From positions 34,007,937-34,071,936 of the forward strand of contig NC_071334.1 of NCBI RefSeq assembly GCF_027744825.2: 64,000 bases of DNA. The letters run 5' to 3'. This stretch comes from Synchiropus splendidus (lineage: Eukaryota; Chordata; Actinopteri; Syngnathiformes; Callionymidae). The notes beneath the pieces are model-generated. The model searched no databases and had not been told where the DNA came from. It worked only from the letters and a program-made list of their open reading frames with translations. Shown one piece after another: positions 48,114 through 60,825 of the stretch. The translations under genes were made by a program, and so were the position numbers. How positions within the stretch are numbered: position 1 is the stretch's first letter; each line of letters starts with the position of its first letter.

Positions 48114-51100
48114 TCACTGCTGATCCTCATTGCCGGTGCTGGGCGCACGATTGCGCATTTGACTCCTCAGCTGTTCAATGAGTTCAGGATTCTGCTGCTG
48201 CATCTGCTGAGCAAACTGTTGACCTCTGCAACACACGTGTTGAAGACCCTTCAAACTGATGTGAACATGATTACTCCAACATCAAGTCTAATGAAATATT
48301 TTAAATATTTAACCACCCAGGTGTTAAATACAAACACAAAGTTACTACCTTCAAGTGGATCAGAACTTTCAGTGGGTCTTTACCAGGAGATGACCTGACC
48401 CTGAACTGAACTCCTACAGCTCTCGTTGAGGCATAACAGTTTTCTACTCATCCAACAGGAGGTTATGATATCCCCGAAATTATTACTATCTTAGTAACGG
48501 TGTCATGTACGTACGCTTGGATCAGTCCCGATAAATCTCCGGGTCCTGGAGCAGAAGAGGAGGCAGCTGTGTTAGGAGCCCCAGCTCCGCCCATCCCACC
48601 GTATGCACCGGACATCATCCCCGACATCCTGCCAGACCCAACACAGGGTTAGCTTGTGAGCCTAGCAGAAACATACAGGTGAGGTGGAAAAAGAGCATCT
48701 TACATCTGCAGGACCTGAGGGTTGTTCATCATCGATGACGCCTGCAGGCAAACCATATTTGGAGATCAGAAGATGGTCCTCACTCACACATGACGAAAGT
48801 ACGTTTGGGAAAATCATACAATAACACAGTCTGAGGAGAGCAAACGGGCTTACCATGTTCATGAAGCCCGGATTACTGAGCAGGCCGGCGAGGTCGACTC
48901 CTCCCAAGCCTGCGCTCTGACACAAACAAAAACACACGCAGTCAGGACCGGTGTCAAACAAACACAGCTTCTTTTCTGGCCGCTCTTACCGGGCTGGCCG
49001 TCTCCATCTTCTCCTCTGCGATCTTCAGGTTGGCCTTGTATGTGTCGTTGTCGGGGTCCAGTTCTAGAGCTTTCTTGTAGAAGCCCACAGCCTCAGTGTG
49101 CTTGTTGAGGCTGGTCAAAGCCAAACTGAAACACCAGAGGGCGCAACAAAACCTCAGTCCCCAGTAGAATAACATAACAGGCTTAAAAAGTACCTATATT
49201 GAGAGGCATTTCAGTCCATTTCATTTATTATTATTCAGAATACGATCACCAATTCTTGTACTTGATTAAGTACAACAAAGAGAAGTCATACACATGTTTC
49301 TCTCTTGTGCACAGACATAAATAATCAATGATCACCTTTAGTTGGCAATGCTGTGTGTGGGACAACACAATAACTGAAATCTGCAAGTTACATCAAACAT
49401 TTCAGCAGGATGTTTTCCCATTCATGTGAGCAGCTGACGCGGTGGTGCATGATTTCATCTTAGCTCAACTGACCTGGCATCAGCGGTCTATATCTCCGAG
49501 CTAACATTAGTGCTTTCACCATCTACTTTCCACCACCACCTCGGCAAGAGCTTCCAAGTTGGGCACCAAAATTCTGGGGGGAGGCTCACCCCATCCTGCC
49601 GTAGGCTTTGCTGTAGTTGGGGTCGATGCTGATGGCCTCTTCACAGTCCTGCACTGCGCCAGCGTAGTTCCCTAGTTTACTGTACGCTGCAGCCCTGCAC
49701 ACATACACACACACAATTAAAATGAACACATGGCAGGATTGTGAATCAATGTAGTGTTTGTACACTACCCTCGTCCACCATTCACTTTATTTTATCACAG
49801 GCATCTGGGGTCTGACAAGTGTGTTTGTATTGGATTGGATTAGATTGTATTGTATTTCTGCAGACGGGACTGTCGAACATGTCATGCCCACACATGATGT
49901 CATGGTTCGTGACCTCTAACCAATTTTTGAAGGTTTCAGCCAGGAGCCAATTTCTCGGGTTCTGAAACAGTTTTTCTTCCAGTCCAAAAAAGGATATAGT
50001 GGCTATTGATAAAGACTGTGAGCAGCGGAGGAGGTGACCGCAATTTACACAGCACAGAGCTTTATTTGCTCCACATCTGGGCTGCTTCAAATTGGCGACG
50101 GTTCTATTTTTCGTGCTCTCCATGCCGGCAGCACTTTAGGTTGGAGTGGAGATGATTGTTCAGACAGGAAATCGGCTGGTCAAAAGCGATGTAGGTCCGG
50201 GAAAATTTCACAGTGTAGATCAGGGGTGTCAAACTGGTCTTCAGAGGGTGCAGGCTTTTGTTCCAACCATTCAGGAGGACACCACCTCAACAATCAGGTG
50301 TCTAAAGGCTTTAATCAGGAGATGATCTCTCTGGTGCTGTATCTTTCAGCTGACACCAGACTAGCTCACCTATATGTGCTTGCGGGCTTGGAACAATAAC
50401 CTGAATCTGCCGCAGCCCCTTTGTGGATCAATTTGACAGTTCCGTCTGTGATCTTGATTTAATCCTGGTCTCCTGCTCTCCTCATTATCCTTCATGTTTC
50501 CTTCTCAAACCTCTGAATGGGAAGTACAGATTTTAAATTCGAACAACTAAAAATGCAGGCAAATCCACTGTGTGTTGTAAAACGTCGATATTTGGTGTCT
50601 ATGTGTCGCTTTTTTATAGTGACAGAGCCACGGGACTGACAATTCTCGTGTGACCAAGTGGAGACAAAACGCTCCACTCCAGTTCCTGGAGTGAAAATTC
50701 CACGCAGCCCCGCCTCATCATTTATAAACAACACAAAGTGGCTATCCTGATGACTGACCTGTTGCAGTAGTAGACGGCGTTCTGAGGGTTGAGGGCAATG
50801 GCCTTGGAGTAAAACTCAACTGCAGCGCTAAAGTTCTCCACTTTCATCTGGTCATTGCCTGTACACGAAGAAGGTTTAGACTTAAATGCTCAAATAACAT
50901 CCGACCAATCACTATCGTGATCTCACCATCCGTTTTCAGTCTCTCTGCCTCAGCTCTCTGTTCCTCACTGATGGAGTTCGGGGTGGCGTTGTTGTTGGCG
51001 TGTGACTGAGCAGGAAACTGCACCAGTAAAGAGATGGTTTGAGAAACTGGGAGACAGCTACATAGTGGATCTTGACACCACTGACATGCTTCACCTTTTC

Positions 51101-52170
51101 TGTAGCCGAAGCAAAAATCTCTGGTAATGACATTGGGACTGCCAGACTCTGGTCGTCCGTGGAAACTTCAAATGCTGTCTCCAGACACTGAACAGCAACT
51201 GCAGAACAATTACAACAGAAGAAAGGATCATAACTATATACAGCATTATTAGGATTAGGATCTCGTATCTCTACACATCGAATGATTAATAGGTCATCGA
51301 GCATCGTAAGAAACCGGGGCAAACTTTCTGATGCTCTTGGAATCCTGACAATTTTGGCATTTCAATTCATGGTATCAATGCCGAGACTGTGAAACAGAAA
51401 TGTTTTCTTCTACAGCGATCGCTCACTACAGAAGACACTAGAGTGTCCGGAGAAGCACAACCACTGCATCACTGGAATCCATTCAATAACAGATAATTAT
51501 GAGTTAAAATACCGGTCAAGATCTCTCAGCACTGTGAGTGTGACTTGAGTGGATAGATGGCCATGGAGTAAATCAGAGGAATCTCTTGATCTACATGTAT
51601 TTTTAGTTAGAACGGACTCACACATCAGACTTAATCAGAGCTGTGTTAATGTGCTCAAGTTCAGCATAGTTTACAGTGATTTACTCTTAATAATAAAAGA
51701 AATACATGACACAAGTTTGGTTAAGAGCAACAATGCGTAAGATTGATCTGACCAACTTGACTCATGTGTTGTGCAGAAAAATGTTTAAGTAGCTGTAGCA
51801 GACACTCGTGCATGTGTGTAAATGTGGGTAAAGGTTTTAAAAACCAAAGCTCATCAATTCAAACACATCCTATACTCAAGCCCAAAACAAGGCATCCGAG
51901 TCAGAACCAGAATTGCAAACAATGTCCAACCCTGATTCGAGTCCTTCATCATGAATGAATTTCAATTTTTAAATGTTATAGAACCTTTCGTTGGAACAGA
52001 AAAAAAAAAATCATCAGCTGTAACAGGAAACAGAATTTGTAACCATAATATTGGTCAAACAAACACAAACCTTCCAAGCTTTCCTGAGCGGAAGAGGACA
52101 GGTCTCCAGACCGGAGCTGGGCATGGAGGAATTGGATAATGGAAAAGGCCAGTGGCTTGTTGTCGGTCAT
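48114..52170 (-). CDS. sgta: Small glutamine-rich tetratricopeptide repeat-containing protein alpha
   Basis: Ten coding exons close in frame: 52071-52170, 51095-51198, 50927-51017, 50759-50858, 49590-49694, 48990-49125, 48854-48916, 48704-48741, 48515-48628, 48114-48225 (963 nt, 320 aa; human about 313). The N-terminal dimerisation region ([16 protein letters not shown]) binds the BAG6-complex partners; three TPRs follow (from [20 protein letters not shown] to NLKIAEEKM), which bind Hsp70/Hsp90 tails; then a Gly/Met-rich stretch ([10 protein letters not shown]) and the Gln-rich end [23 protein letters not shown] is a cytosolic co-chaperone that hands tail-anchored and mislocalised hydrophobic proteins to the BAG6/TRC pathway. 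A 5' noncoding exon (donor at about 52892) and an acceptor near 52213 precede the ATG. The gene is head to head with thop1, as expected from human 19p13.3. Confidence 0.96.
50217..50450. repeat. hAT-like MITE in an sgta intron
   Basis: The left part CAGGGGTGTCAAACTGGTCT and the complement of the right part (CTGTCAAATTGATCC) form imperfect inverted ends of about 45 bp, each followed by a GCAGG..TTTTGTTCC-like inner block. No convincing target duplication was seen. Confidence 0.5.
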
Positions 52171-52892
52171 GATGATGGAGGCTCAGACCTCTCAATGTTC
52201 ACTGATGGAAACCCTAGAAAGAGATGATCCATGTTTATTCGGAGTCATGGGAGGATCATTCACCACGACAGGACACTCCTGCAGTCATTCTCTAAACCAG
52301 TACCATTTATATACGCATAAACCTTCTCAGAAAAGGGCATTTAGTACAACTCCCTCCCTTCATTAGACTGAATGGGAGTCCCACCGTGTTCACCGGCAGA
52401 TGCACTTAGCATTAGCGCGTGGAAGGTTCGCGCAGCTCAAGTACACTCCAAGTCACAACAGAAGCCAGCGACGATAACCCCGCGGTCAGACACCGTTGTC
52501 AATCGACATGTAGTCAACTTGGAAACTCGGAAAGAGTCCACTAGGGCTAACTAGGAATTACAATGTCGAAAATAACCACATCGCCCATTACATGAGCCCT
52601 CAGCCGAACTTTTTTTATATAACAGTTCAATCGCCATCACATGGTTGCATGTGGTCGCATTGGTCCACTAACAGCAGATTTCACGGAGATTTCAAAGTTT
52701 TGGTGAGAGTGACGTGTAGGAATCACACACGGATGACAGGCTACATGCTAACTAGCTCATGAAACACGTTGTTGGAGCGCAACACCATCCTGATAACCGG
52801 ATTCAGGGGTGGCTCGTCGTTCACCGTACCAGTTGTCTCTGTTGTGAGATGTAAATCGCCTCTGTTGACGGATGTTTCCCGTAAATACCTCC

Positions 52893-53418
52893 GGCTTTGG
52901 TATTGGACTTGACGAAGCTTCACGGGTATTCTCTGGTTGGCTTGTCGGGAAATTATGACGTCAGAAGAAGGCTGCGTAGAGCGGATGACGTCAAGCCTTC
53001 GCTGCTTTCTCGAGGTTAGCGATGAAAAAAATGTTGTTTGTGGAACTAATAATTATTGAAACACTATGAAAAGAGATTAAAATCACACAGGAAAGTATTA
53101 TATGTCTTACAAGATGTAATATAAACAACACGAGGGACATATTCCTTTATTACATCGCTGCCTGCGTCTTTTGAACAAAACAAGTTTCACAAATAATAAA
53201 AGTCGTCATTTTGAAAATAAAAGGAGTGTAAAATTGCCCATAGGAGTTGGTTAAAGAGAGGAATATGTACATTAAGGCTACTTCCTACAAAGACCTTTTA
53301 TTTTGGAAAATCTCAGGAAATCAGATTTGTGTCACCAGTTGGAGCTTTTTTAATCCCGGTACGGGCTGTTTGGCAGCGGACCCAACACACACCTGACTAA
53401 CTTCGATATCTCTCGATC
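52893..53418. promoter_or_regulatory. Bidirectional sgta/thop1 promoter with two CRE octamers
   Basis: About 0.5 kb separates the presumed sgta first exon (minus) from the thop1 ATG (plus). Two perfect TGACGTCA palindromes lie at 52956-52963 and 52986-52993, 30 bp apart start to start. The region is moderately GC-rich near the CREs and AT-rich toward thop1; no TATA box was judged convincing. Transcription starts are not known from sequence alone. Confidence 0.6.
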
Positions 53419-54150
53419 ATGGGCCCCACAGGTGAGTAATGAAATAAGTAAACCTTCGATTTCGCTAGTTGTTCATTTATATTGGCCAAGTCTTTTTAGC
53501 AGGCTGCCTTACTCTTGCATACTTTGTCACTAGTGTTAGCTAGCGGCTGCTAGCGACTGCCTGAATGAATGAATTAAGACGTGAATACGGATTTTCTTTC
53601 TTCTATACCGGATGAGGTATCGGTTAAATAAACTTTGTATACCGTTTATTTCCTCCAACAAAGCGAAGATAGCCGCATTTGACGACTAGCTGTTTGGCCG
53701 TTCGTGCTGCTAACTAGTGAGGCGCAGCTTTACTGCTGCCTCATGCTGCTGACAGAACATTAGTTTGCTCTCGGAGCGATAAAAAATACATCTGTCCTCA
53801 TATCTATCTATCTATCTGTCTATCTATCTATCTGTCTATCTATCTATCTATCTATCTGTCTATCTGTCTATCTGTCTATCTATCTATCTATCTATCTATC
53901 TGTCTATCTGTCTGTCTGTCTGTCTATCTACGTCTATCTACGTCTATCTATCTACCTACCTACCTACCTACCTATCTACCTACCTACCTACCTATCTACC
54001 TACCTACCTATGTATCTATCTATCTACCTACCTATCCATCCATCTATCTACCTACCTACCTATCCATCTATCTACCTACCTACCTATCCATCTATCTACC
54101 TACCTATCCATCTATCTACCTACCTATCTATCTGTCTATCTGTCTATCTG

Positions 54151-54200
<50 letters not shown>

Positions 54201-57200
54201 ATCCATCCATCCATCCATCCAACCGGCCAGCGATTTGTTGCGAGTGATATCGTTGGTGGGTTATGACCTCGTTCACATGGTGGCGAATACACAGTTATTA
54301 TACAACAGCTGGTGGGGTGAACATTCAAAGGCTTTTGTTTGTCCAAAGGCTTCGAAATCTTACATCGAGAAGTAGTGAGAAAAAAATAAACATTCGGGGA
54401 TCATATGATTCTAACTGTGGTCTTTAAAGAATCACGTCAGATGATTAATCGCTATCTGTTTTACGAGAGTGACCAAGACAGCCGCAGTGGTTACTCTACT
54501 TGCATGAAAGTCCAAAACAGTCATCAAAGTAACTTCAGAGAACTGTCCTTGCAGGGTGAATGCTTCAGATGATGTGGCGGCGGTCTCAACTGCTCTTGTG
54601 CCATACAGATCATCATGTTCAGCACATCCAGACCAAATGCTTTTAAGATCTGGAGTGCTTTGATAACCACAAGTCATAGACATACAATCAGCTGTGGCGT
54701 TGTTGTTATCCACAGTACGATGTGGAGAGCACTGTGATACAGTTTTTAAAAAATCTGTTTAGAACCATCCTCAATTAGTAGCAGGATGGTCAAATATTTG
54801 CCGTACTGACAGGGGAAACTGGATTGGATTATATAAGGATTAATCCTAACATTGAATATTCTTATTCTTTATTACATTTTTCATTTCAGTCCCCTGAGCT
54901 ACACTTGTACTCGGCGCTCTTATTTTATGACCTGAATATAGATTTGTCTGAATTAAACATCTACAGCTGAACAAATTGAACATCACCAAATGCAGTCATT
55001 TTAGTCTTGGCCATAGAGGACCAGGAGCAATTTAAAGTGGCGCAAGTTTTTTTTATTTTCACAAAGATTAATTATACACCAAGACCACAATGGCATGGCT
55101 TTATCTAGATTCATAAAATGCCTGAATCAATGATTTGATGTTTATTTCCCTGTGTATAGTATGGCCTGTAGTTTTAACCACAATGTAAACATGGATATTT
55201 AAAATATGTTTAAGGATATGTCTACTTCCATGTTAGTTCTCCGTGAGTCTCTTCCCATTTCAGCAAAATTGGTATGTGTTGACTAAAATATCCTGAAGCA
55301 AGTCAAATTGAATCCTATATCAAATCCAATTGGAGAGTAACTGCAATATGAAAAGTAGAATTTCGAGATCTCTTCAGGCACTCACTGGAGAAATCCTCAC
55401 CTCGAGCAATTTAGTCAAGCACAAGAATGGTGCATCACTGAGCACCTTTAAAAAAAACATATACTTTTTAACAGAATCAAATCATCAAATAGATCACAGC
55501 TATCCTTGAGGACAACAGATAAAACTATTGAGTCTGTATTTCATGATGCAAAAAGCAGCATCTTATGAAGTCTTATTTTCATTTCCAAAATTGCTACTGT
55601 GTGTTTATCCATGACATTGAATCAGAAATATGTGGAATATCAAGTGCTTAAAACACGTTCTTTAATGACCATTACATGAAGTCTATTGTAGCCGTGTTCG
55701 CCTCAATAAAGAGAGATCTTGCTCCTGCAGGTGAGGTGGTGTTTAGCAGCCCGGTGCCAGTGTGCTCCGAGAACCGTCTGCGCTGGGATCTGAGTCCTGA
55801 TGAGATCCAGAAGCTGTCTGAAGAACTCATCGCTGACACTAAGAAGGTGTACGACCGGGTTGGTGCCCTGGACTTGGACGCTGTTACCTTTGAGAACACG
55901 CTGAAGGCACTCGCAGATGTGGAGGTCGAGTACACGGGTCTGTGTCCAAACCTCAAACCTTTCCTAAATGGTGTCCATGCTTGTCTTCAACTTACATCTA
56001 TGATGTAGTCACAGGGACAGGGACCTGTTTTTCTCTGAATTCTGGCAGCTTCAACTGAAGCTACGGATGTGTTCAGTTATGTCACAGAACTATGAGCTAC
56101 CTGACAAGAATTCATTGATACCTGCTGCCTCAACACATTAAGAAACACAAATGTATGTTGGATGATAAAGAGGTGGTGCCTATGTGTTCACGACACACAC
56201 ACACCAGAACCTCCTGGTGGCCCTTTTGCTGCCCTTTGTTCTTGACTCAGAGCTTCTGTATTTATTTTTTTATCCGAACAAAATGGTTTCCAACCAGATA
56301 GTTCTGGTGACAAACGTATAGAGGGGTTCTGATGGAATACAGAGACGTTCCATTGTGAGAACATCTGACCTAGTGGCAACTGAGAGCAAAGGTCACATCA
56401 GCGGTTTGAAGAGAAAAGGCCGCACCAGCAGTTTGTTTGGACACAGCCACTCACACAGGCTACGGAGAAATTTATAAATGTTTCACCAACAATGATCTGA
56501 TTCACGAGTGACATGCAGACGTGATCACACAAAAACTATGTCGGACGTGTTTCTCTTTTGAATCAGGGTTGTCTGACAAAATTTGAGGTAAAATTATTAC
56601 TTAAGGTCACATTCATTCATGAACGCTTAATAGTACAGTATATGCTTTTGCATGTATGTATCAATACATATGCTTTGAATATGGAAAGTATATGTAGCTC
56701 CTAAGTCGTCATTAGTATTAGTTAATATTTTGTATGAGCAAAACATTTGTTAAATGAACTGTAAAGTGAAATATGAGTTCCTTGAACTTGATAGGAATAT
56801 AGAAGTGTTGTAACTGTTAACTAACTCCTTCTTCCGCCACCTCAGTCCAGAGGAACATGCTGGACTTCCCCCAGCACGTCTCTTCCTGCAAGGAGGTGCG
56901 AGCAGCCAGCACTGTGGCAGACAAGCTCCTGTCCGAGTTTGATGTGGAGATGAGCATGAGAGAGGACGTGTACCAGAGGATCGTGGCTCTGCAGGTGAGC
57001 TGACGGCCGCCAGTCAGTGCGCAGATTTGTGCATTATGTTCAGAGTTTTATTTGTTTAAGCTTCACAATTAAACATCCCTCCAAGTGATCAGATTCATCC
57101 GTATTCTACCACTAGATGGCAACATTGAGGTCACACGTGAACTTAATCGAAGCACAAGTTGAACTTCCTCTGCTCTATGAGAGCTGTCTTTTGTTGTAAA

Positions 57201-57745
57201 AAAAGGCTATTAGCAGATCTTACCACTTTTGTCACTTGGGTGTGTAGAAAAAGATAGACCTGAGCACCATCACTGCTGAGTCCAGACGCTACATGGAGCG
57301 ACTGATCAAACTGGGAAAGAGGAACGGGCTCCACCTGCCCAAAGAGACTCAAGAGGTGAGCAGCACTCCGAGTCATTTTATTACACTGAACAGTTGGAGG
57401 TGGGTCCACATTTATCTATGGCTTCATGTGTCAACAGGAAATCAAGACCATCAAGAAAAAGCAGAGCAACCTGTGCATCGACTTCAATAAGAACTTGAAC
57501 GAGGATACGACCAGTCTGTCCTTCAGCAGGGACGAGCTCGGTGAGAGAGACGAGTCTCTGGGGCTCTTTAGGTTCCTGTAGATCAGTCCTTCCCAAATAG
57601 TAGGGCACAACCTGATGGGGCATGTGAACCTGGGAAAAACTTGTTGCTTGTTCATGTCATGGCTGTATACATTGACCATAGTCGTGGTGTCAGCAACCTC
57701 CTTGGTGGAGGTAATAAAGCGATCCTTTGCTTAAGTTCATATACA

Positions 57746-57825
<80 letters not shown>

Positions 57826-60706
57826 TGGCGCTCTGCTGTACTTACTGACGGTGTGTTTGTATGTGTGCTGCAGGAGGCCTCCCTGAGGACTTCCTGGGCT
57901 CTCTGGAGAAGGATGGGGACAAACTGAAGGTTACTCTCAAGTATCCTCACTACTTCCCCACCATGAAGAAATGCCACGTCCCTGAAACCCGCAAGAAGCT
58001 GGAGGAGGCCTTCAACTCGCGCTGCAGAGAGGTGTGGTGAAAGCATGTGATCGTGAGATGTGTCCTGACCTCAGGGGCCCTACGATGACGTTACACATGG
58101 CATAAACAGAAATATCTGTTGAACGTCAGTATGTGGGGGGGAAAATGGTGGGTGTTCACCAACGATTAGGACAATGGAAAAGTGTCATACCTCCCTAGCA
58201 AACTGCCTTAAGGGGAGGAGCTCTTCTTGACTGACCACCAGGGAGCGCTGTCATTGCAAGTCATGGTTCACCACATGTCTGGAGAGAGAAAACTCCTCAT
58301 GGATATAAATTCCCAGCATAGGGGCTCCAGAGCTGGGGGCAAACCTGCAGTGACATTACAACCTCATCAGTTGGCAAGAGAAACTGTTATGGTCAGATAT
58401 GGTGCTCTGTTCTGGCACCACCACTTCAACTGCCACTGATTTGAGTTGTTCACACTTGTTTATTGTCACAGTGACATAACGTGACTCTAACAAACTAACG
58501 TGAGTGGGATGATTGTCAAGAAGATTGAGCAGCTGATGTCACTGTGTCTGTGCAGGAGAACGCTGTCATCCTGAAGGAGCTGGTGGAGCTGCGAAGCCGC
58601 AAAAGTTCTCTGTTAGGCTTCAGCACGCACGCAGACTTCATCCTGGAGATGAACATGGCCAAGTCTGCGAAGACCGTGGCCACTTTCCTGGGTGAGATGA
58701 CACATGAAGGATTCATCTCTCACTCGGATCATGAGCTGTTGGGTTACTGCTGCAGTGCACTGATGTTTCCTCTGCTCCTCTCATTGTTTCTCAGAGGAAC
58801 TGGCCTGTAAGCTGCAGCCTCTGGGCGAGGAAGAGCGTGCAGTTATTCTGAAACTGAAGGAGAAGGAGTGTCAGAAGAGAGATCTACCTTTCGATGGACA
58901 GCTGCACGCCTGGGACACTCGCTACTTCATGACTCAGGTACGAGCCCATTGCAAGAAGTCACTTGCGTGCTTAACTACTGCCAACTCGTGCACAGGTGGA
59001 GGAGACCCAGTACGCTGTGGATCAGAACCTCCTGAAGGAGTACTTTCCCATGGAGGTGGTCACCCAGGGTCTGTTGGACATCTACCAGGAGCTCCTGGGT
59101 CTGTCCTTCGAGCAGGTCAGCGGGGCAGCCGTGTGGCACCCGGACGTCAGCCTTTACTGCGTCAAGGACCGGTCCCACGGGCATGTGGTGGGGCAGTTCT
59201 ACCTGGACCTCTACCCGAGGTATGAGATCGCTGATGCGTGCTGACATTCCGCCAATCTGACTTTCTGTTGTTGGACTCTCAGGGAGGGCAAGTATGGGCA
59301 TGCCGCCTGTTTCGGCCTGCAGCCCGGTTGTCTGCTGCCAGACGGGACTCGCCAAATGTCCGTGGCAGCCATGGTGGCCAACTTCAGCAAACCCACAGCA
59401 GACGCCCCGTCGCTCCTGCAGCACGACGAAGTGGAGACCTACTTCCACGAGTTTGGGCACGTCATGCACCAGCTGTGTGCCGAGGTCAGACTGTGTGTGT
59501 GTGTTCATCTGAACTGCTCTGGAGTGGCCTCAGTCATTGTGCCGTGTTGTGACCAGCTGCGTGTGGATCCGTCCTCAGGTTGACTACGCCATGTTCAGCG
59601 GGACTCATGTGGAGCGGGACTTTGTCGAGGCGCCATCTCAGATGCTGGAGAACTGGGTTTGGGAGAAGGAGCCACTGCTGAGAATGTCCCGCCACTACAA
59701 GACCGGGGACCCGATCCCCGACAAGCTGCTGGAAAAACTTATCAAGTCCCGCCTGGCTAACACTGGTGTGTACTCTACTGTCATGTCTGTCATGGTAGAC
59801 TCCGGTCAAAGGTCGCAGAGGTCACACTTCCTCTTCTCTTTACAGGTCTGTACAACCTGAGGCAGATCGTTCTGGCTAAAGTGGACCAGGCTCTGCACAC
59901 CAGGGATGGCCTGGACGCAGCCGAGGAATATGGACGGCTCTGTCTGGAGATCCTGGGCATCCCCGCCTCACCAGGTCTGAAGGATCTGGAAACCTTCTCT
60001 CCTGTCTGTATCGCTATGGCCCATTGACCCTAGCCTTTTCACTCTGGAACAGTTGCTGAACACAGTTCTGAACCAGCTGGCACACGTTCAAACAGCGAAA
60101 AAAATGATTCTGGCCAAAGAAAGCTATGAAAGCTAAAAACGACATCCTCTTGCTTCTTGGTTTACAACACATTTGATGGCATGCAACCTGAGACTTCAAA
60201 GTTACTTTTCAAAACCAAAACCTGTCAGATCATTTGTCAGACAGATTGTTCTGGGAGGTGTGGAAGGTTTTCAAACTCTACGTTGTTAACCCTCCAGCTG
60301 CGTTCCATAATTAATGAAGCTCTTGTTATGTTGCAGGAACAAACATGCCGGCGACGTTTGGGCACCTTGCCGGGGGCTACGACGCGCAGTACTATGGTTA
60401 CCTATGGAGCGAGGTGTTCTCCATGGACATGTTCTATGCTCGCTTCAAGCAGGAGGGAATTATGAACCCGAAGGTCAGACTGAGCTCTGTTGTTCCTCAC
60501 CATACGTTGTTTCAGGGCCAGAAATGGGGTGATGAAAAGCTGATCTGCTTCTGCAGGTGGGACTGGACTACAGGAAGTACATCCTGCGGCCCGGAGGTTC
60601 TGAGGACGCCACTGACATGTTGAGGAAGTTCCTCGGGCGGGACCCCAAACAGGATGCCTTCCTAAAGAGCAAAGGACTGATGGTGGACCCCAATAGTCAG
60701 TGCTGA
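53419..60706 (+). CDS. thop1: Thimet oligopeptidase (M3 zinc metallopeptidase)
   Basis: Fourteen coding exons join in frame: 53419-53431, 55731-55937, 56846-56994, 57248-57355, 57438-57540, 57874-58031, 58556-58691, 58795-58937, 58996-59219, 59283-59484, 59579-59765, 59846-59974, 60337-60473, 60557-60706 (2046 nt, 681 aa; human 689). The zinc site is HEFGH at about residues 469-473 ([13 protein letters not shown]), with the third-ligand Glu in the following [15 protein letters not shown] segment. Other matches are [28 protein letters not shown] and [16 protein letters not shown]. The enzyme cuts short cytosolic peptides, including neuropeptides and proteasome products, and so trims antigen peptides. 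The last residues are shorter than in human. Exon 1 encodes only four full codons and is followed by a 2.3 kb intron, so the exact start is less certain than the rest. Confidence 0.96.
53800..54220. repeat. Compound tetranucleotide repeat (TCTA/TCTG/CCTA/CCAT)
   Basis: About 420 bp of nearly pure 4 bp units in thop1 intron 1, moving through blocks of TCTA, TCTG, ACGT-interrupted units, CCTA, then TCTA again and finally CCAT. It gives spurious Tyr/Leu/Ser/Pro repeats in the plus frames. Confidence 0.97.
54221..55730. other. Remainder of thop1 intron 1
   Basis: No supported exon or recognisable repeat. The minus ORF at 54432-54713 has no splice or domain support. Confidence 0.5.
57749..57823. 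repeat. (TA)n dinucleotide repeat in thop1 intron 5
   Basis: About 37 uninterrupted TA units, ending 50 bp before the acceptor of the exon at 57874. It can form hairpins and is likely length-polymorphic. Confidence 0.97.
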
Positions 60707-60819
60707 TCTGGCCCAGCGGCCCGGTCCTTCCCCCAGAACCATGAATGACTGACAGGATTTTATTATGTGTTTATTTTCTACAAAAAAAAACTGTACCAAA
60801 CTTGGAGGACATGAACGTG

Positions 60820-60825
60820 AATAAA
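60820..60825 (+). terminator. Polyadenylation signal of thop1
   Basis: AATAAA lies 114 nt after the thop1 stop codon, followed by a GT-rich stretch (GTGTTTTGAGGTGA), the usual downstream element. Confidence 0.75.

Noticed and set aside
54010..54375. 121-codon plus ORF of Tyr/Leu/Ser/Pro repeats
   Set aside because: It is the frame shadow of the tetranucleotide repeat in thop1 intron 1.
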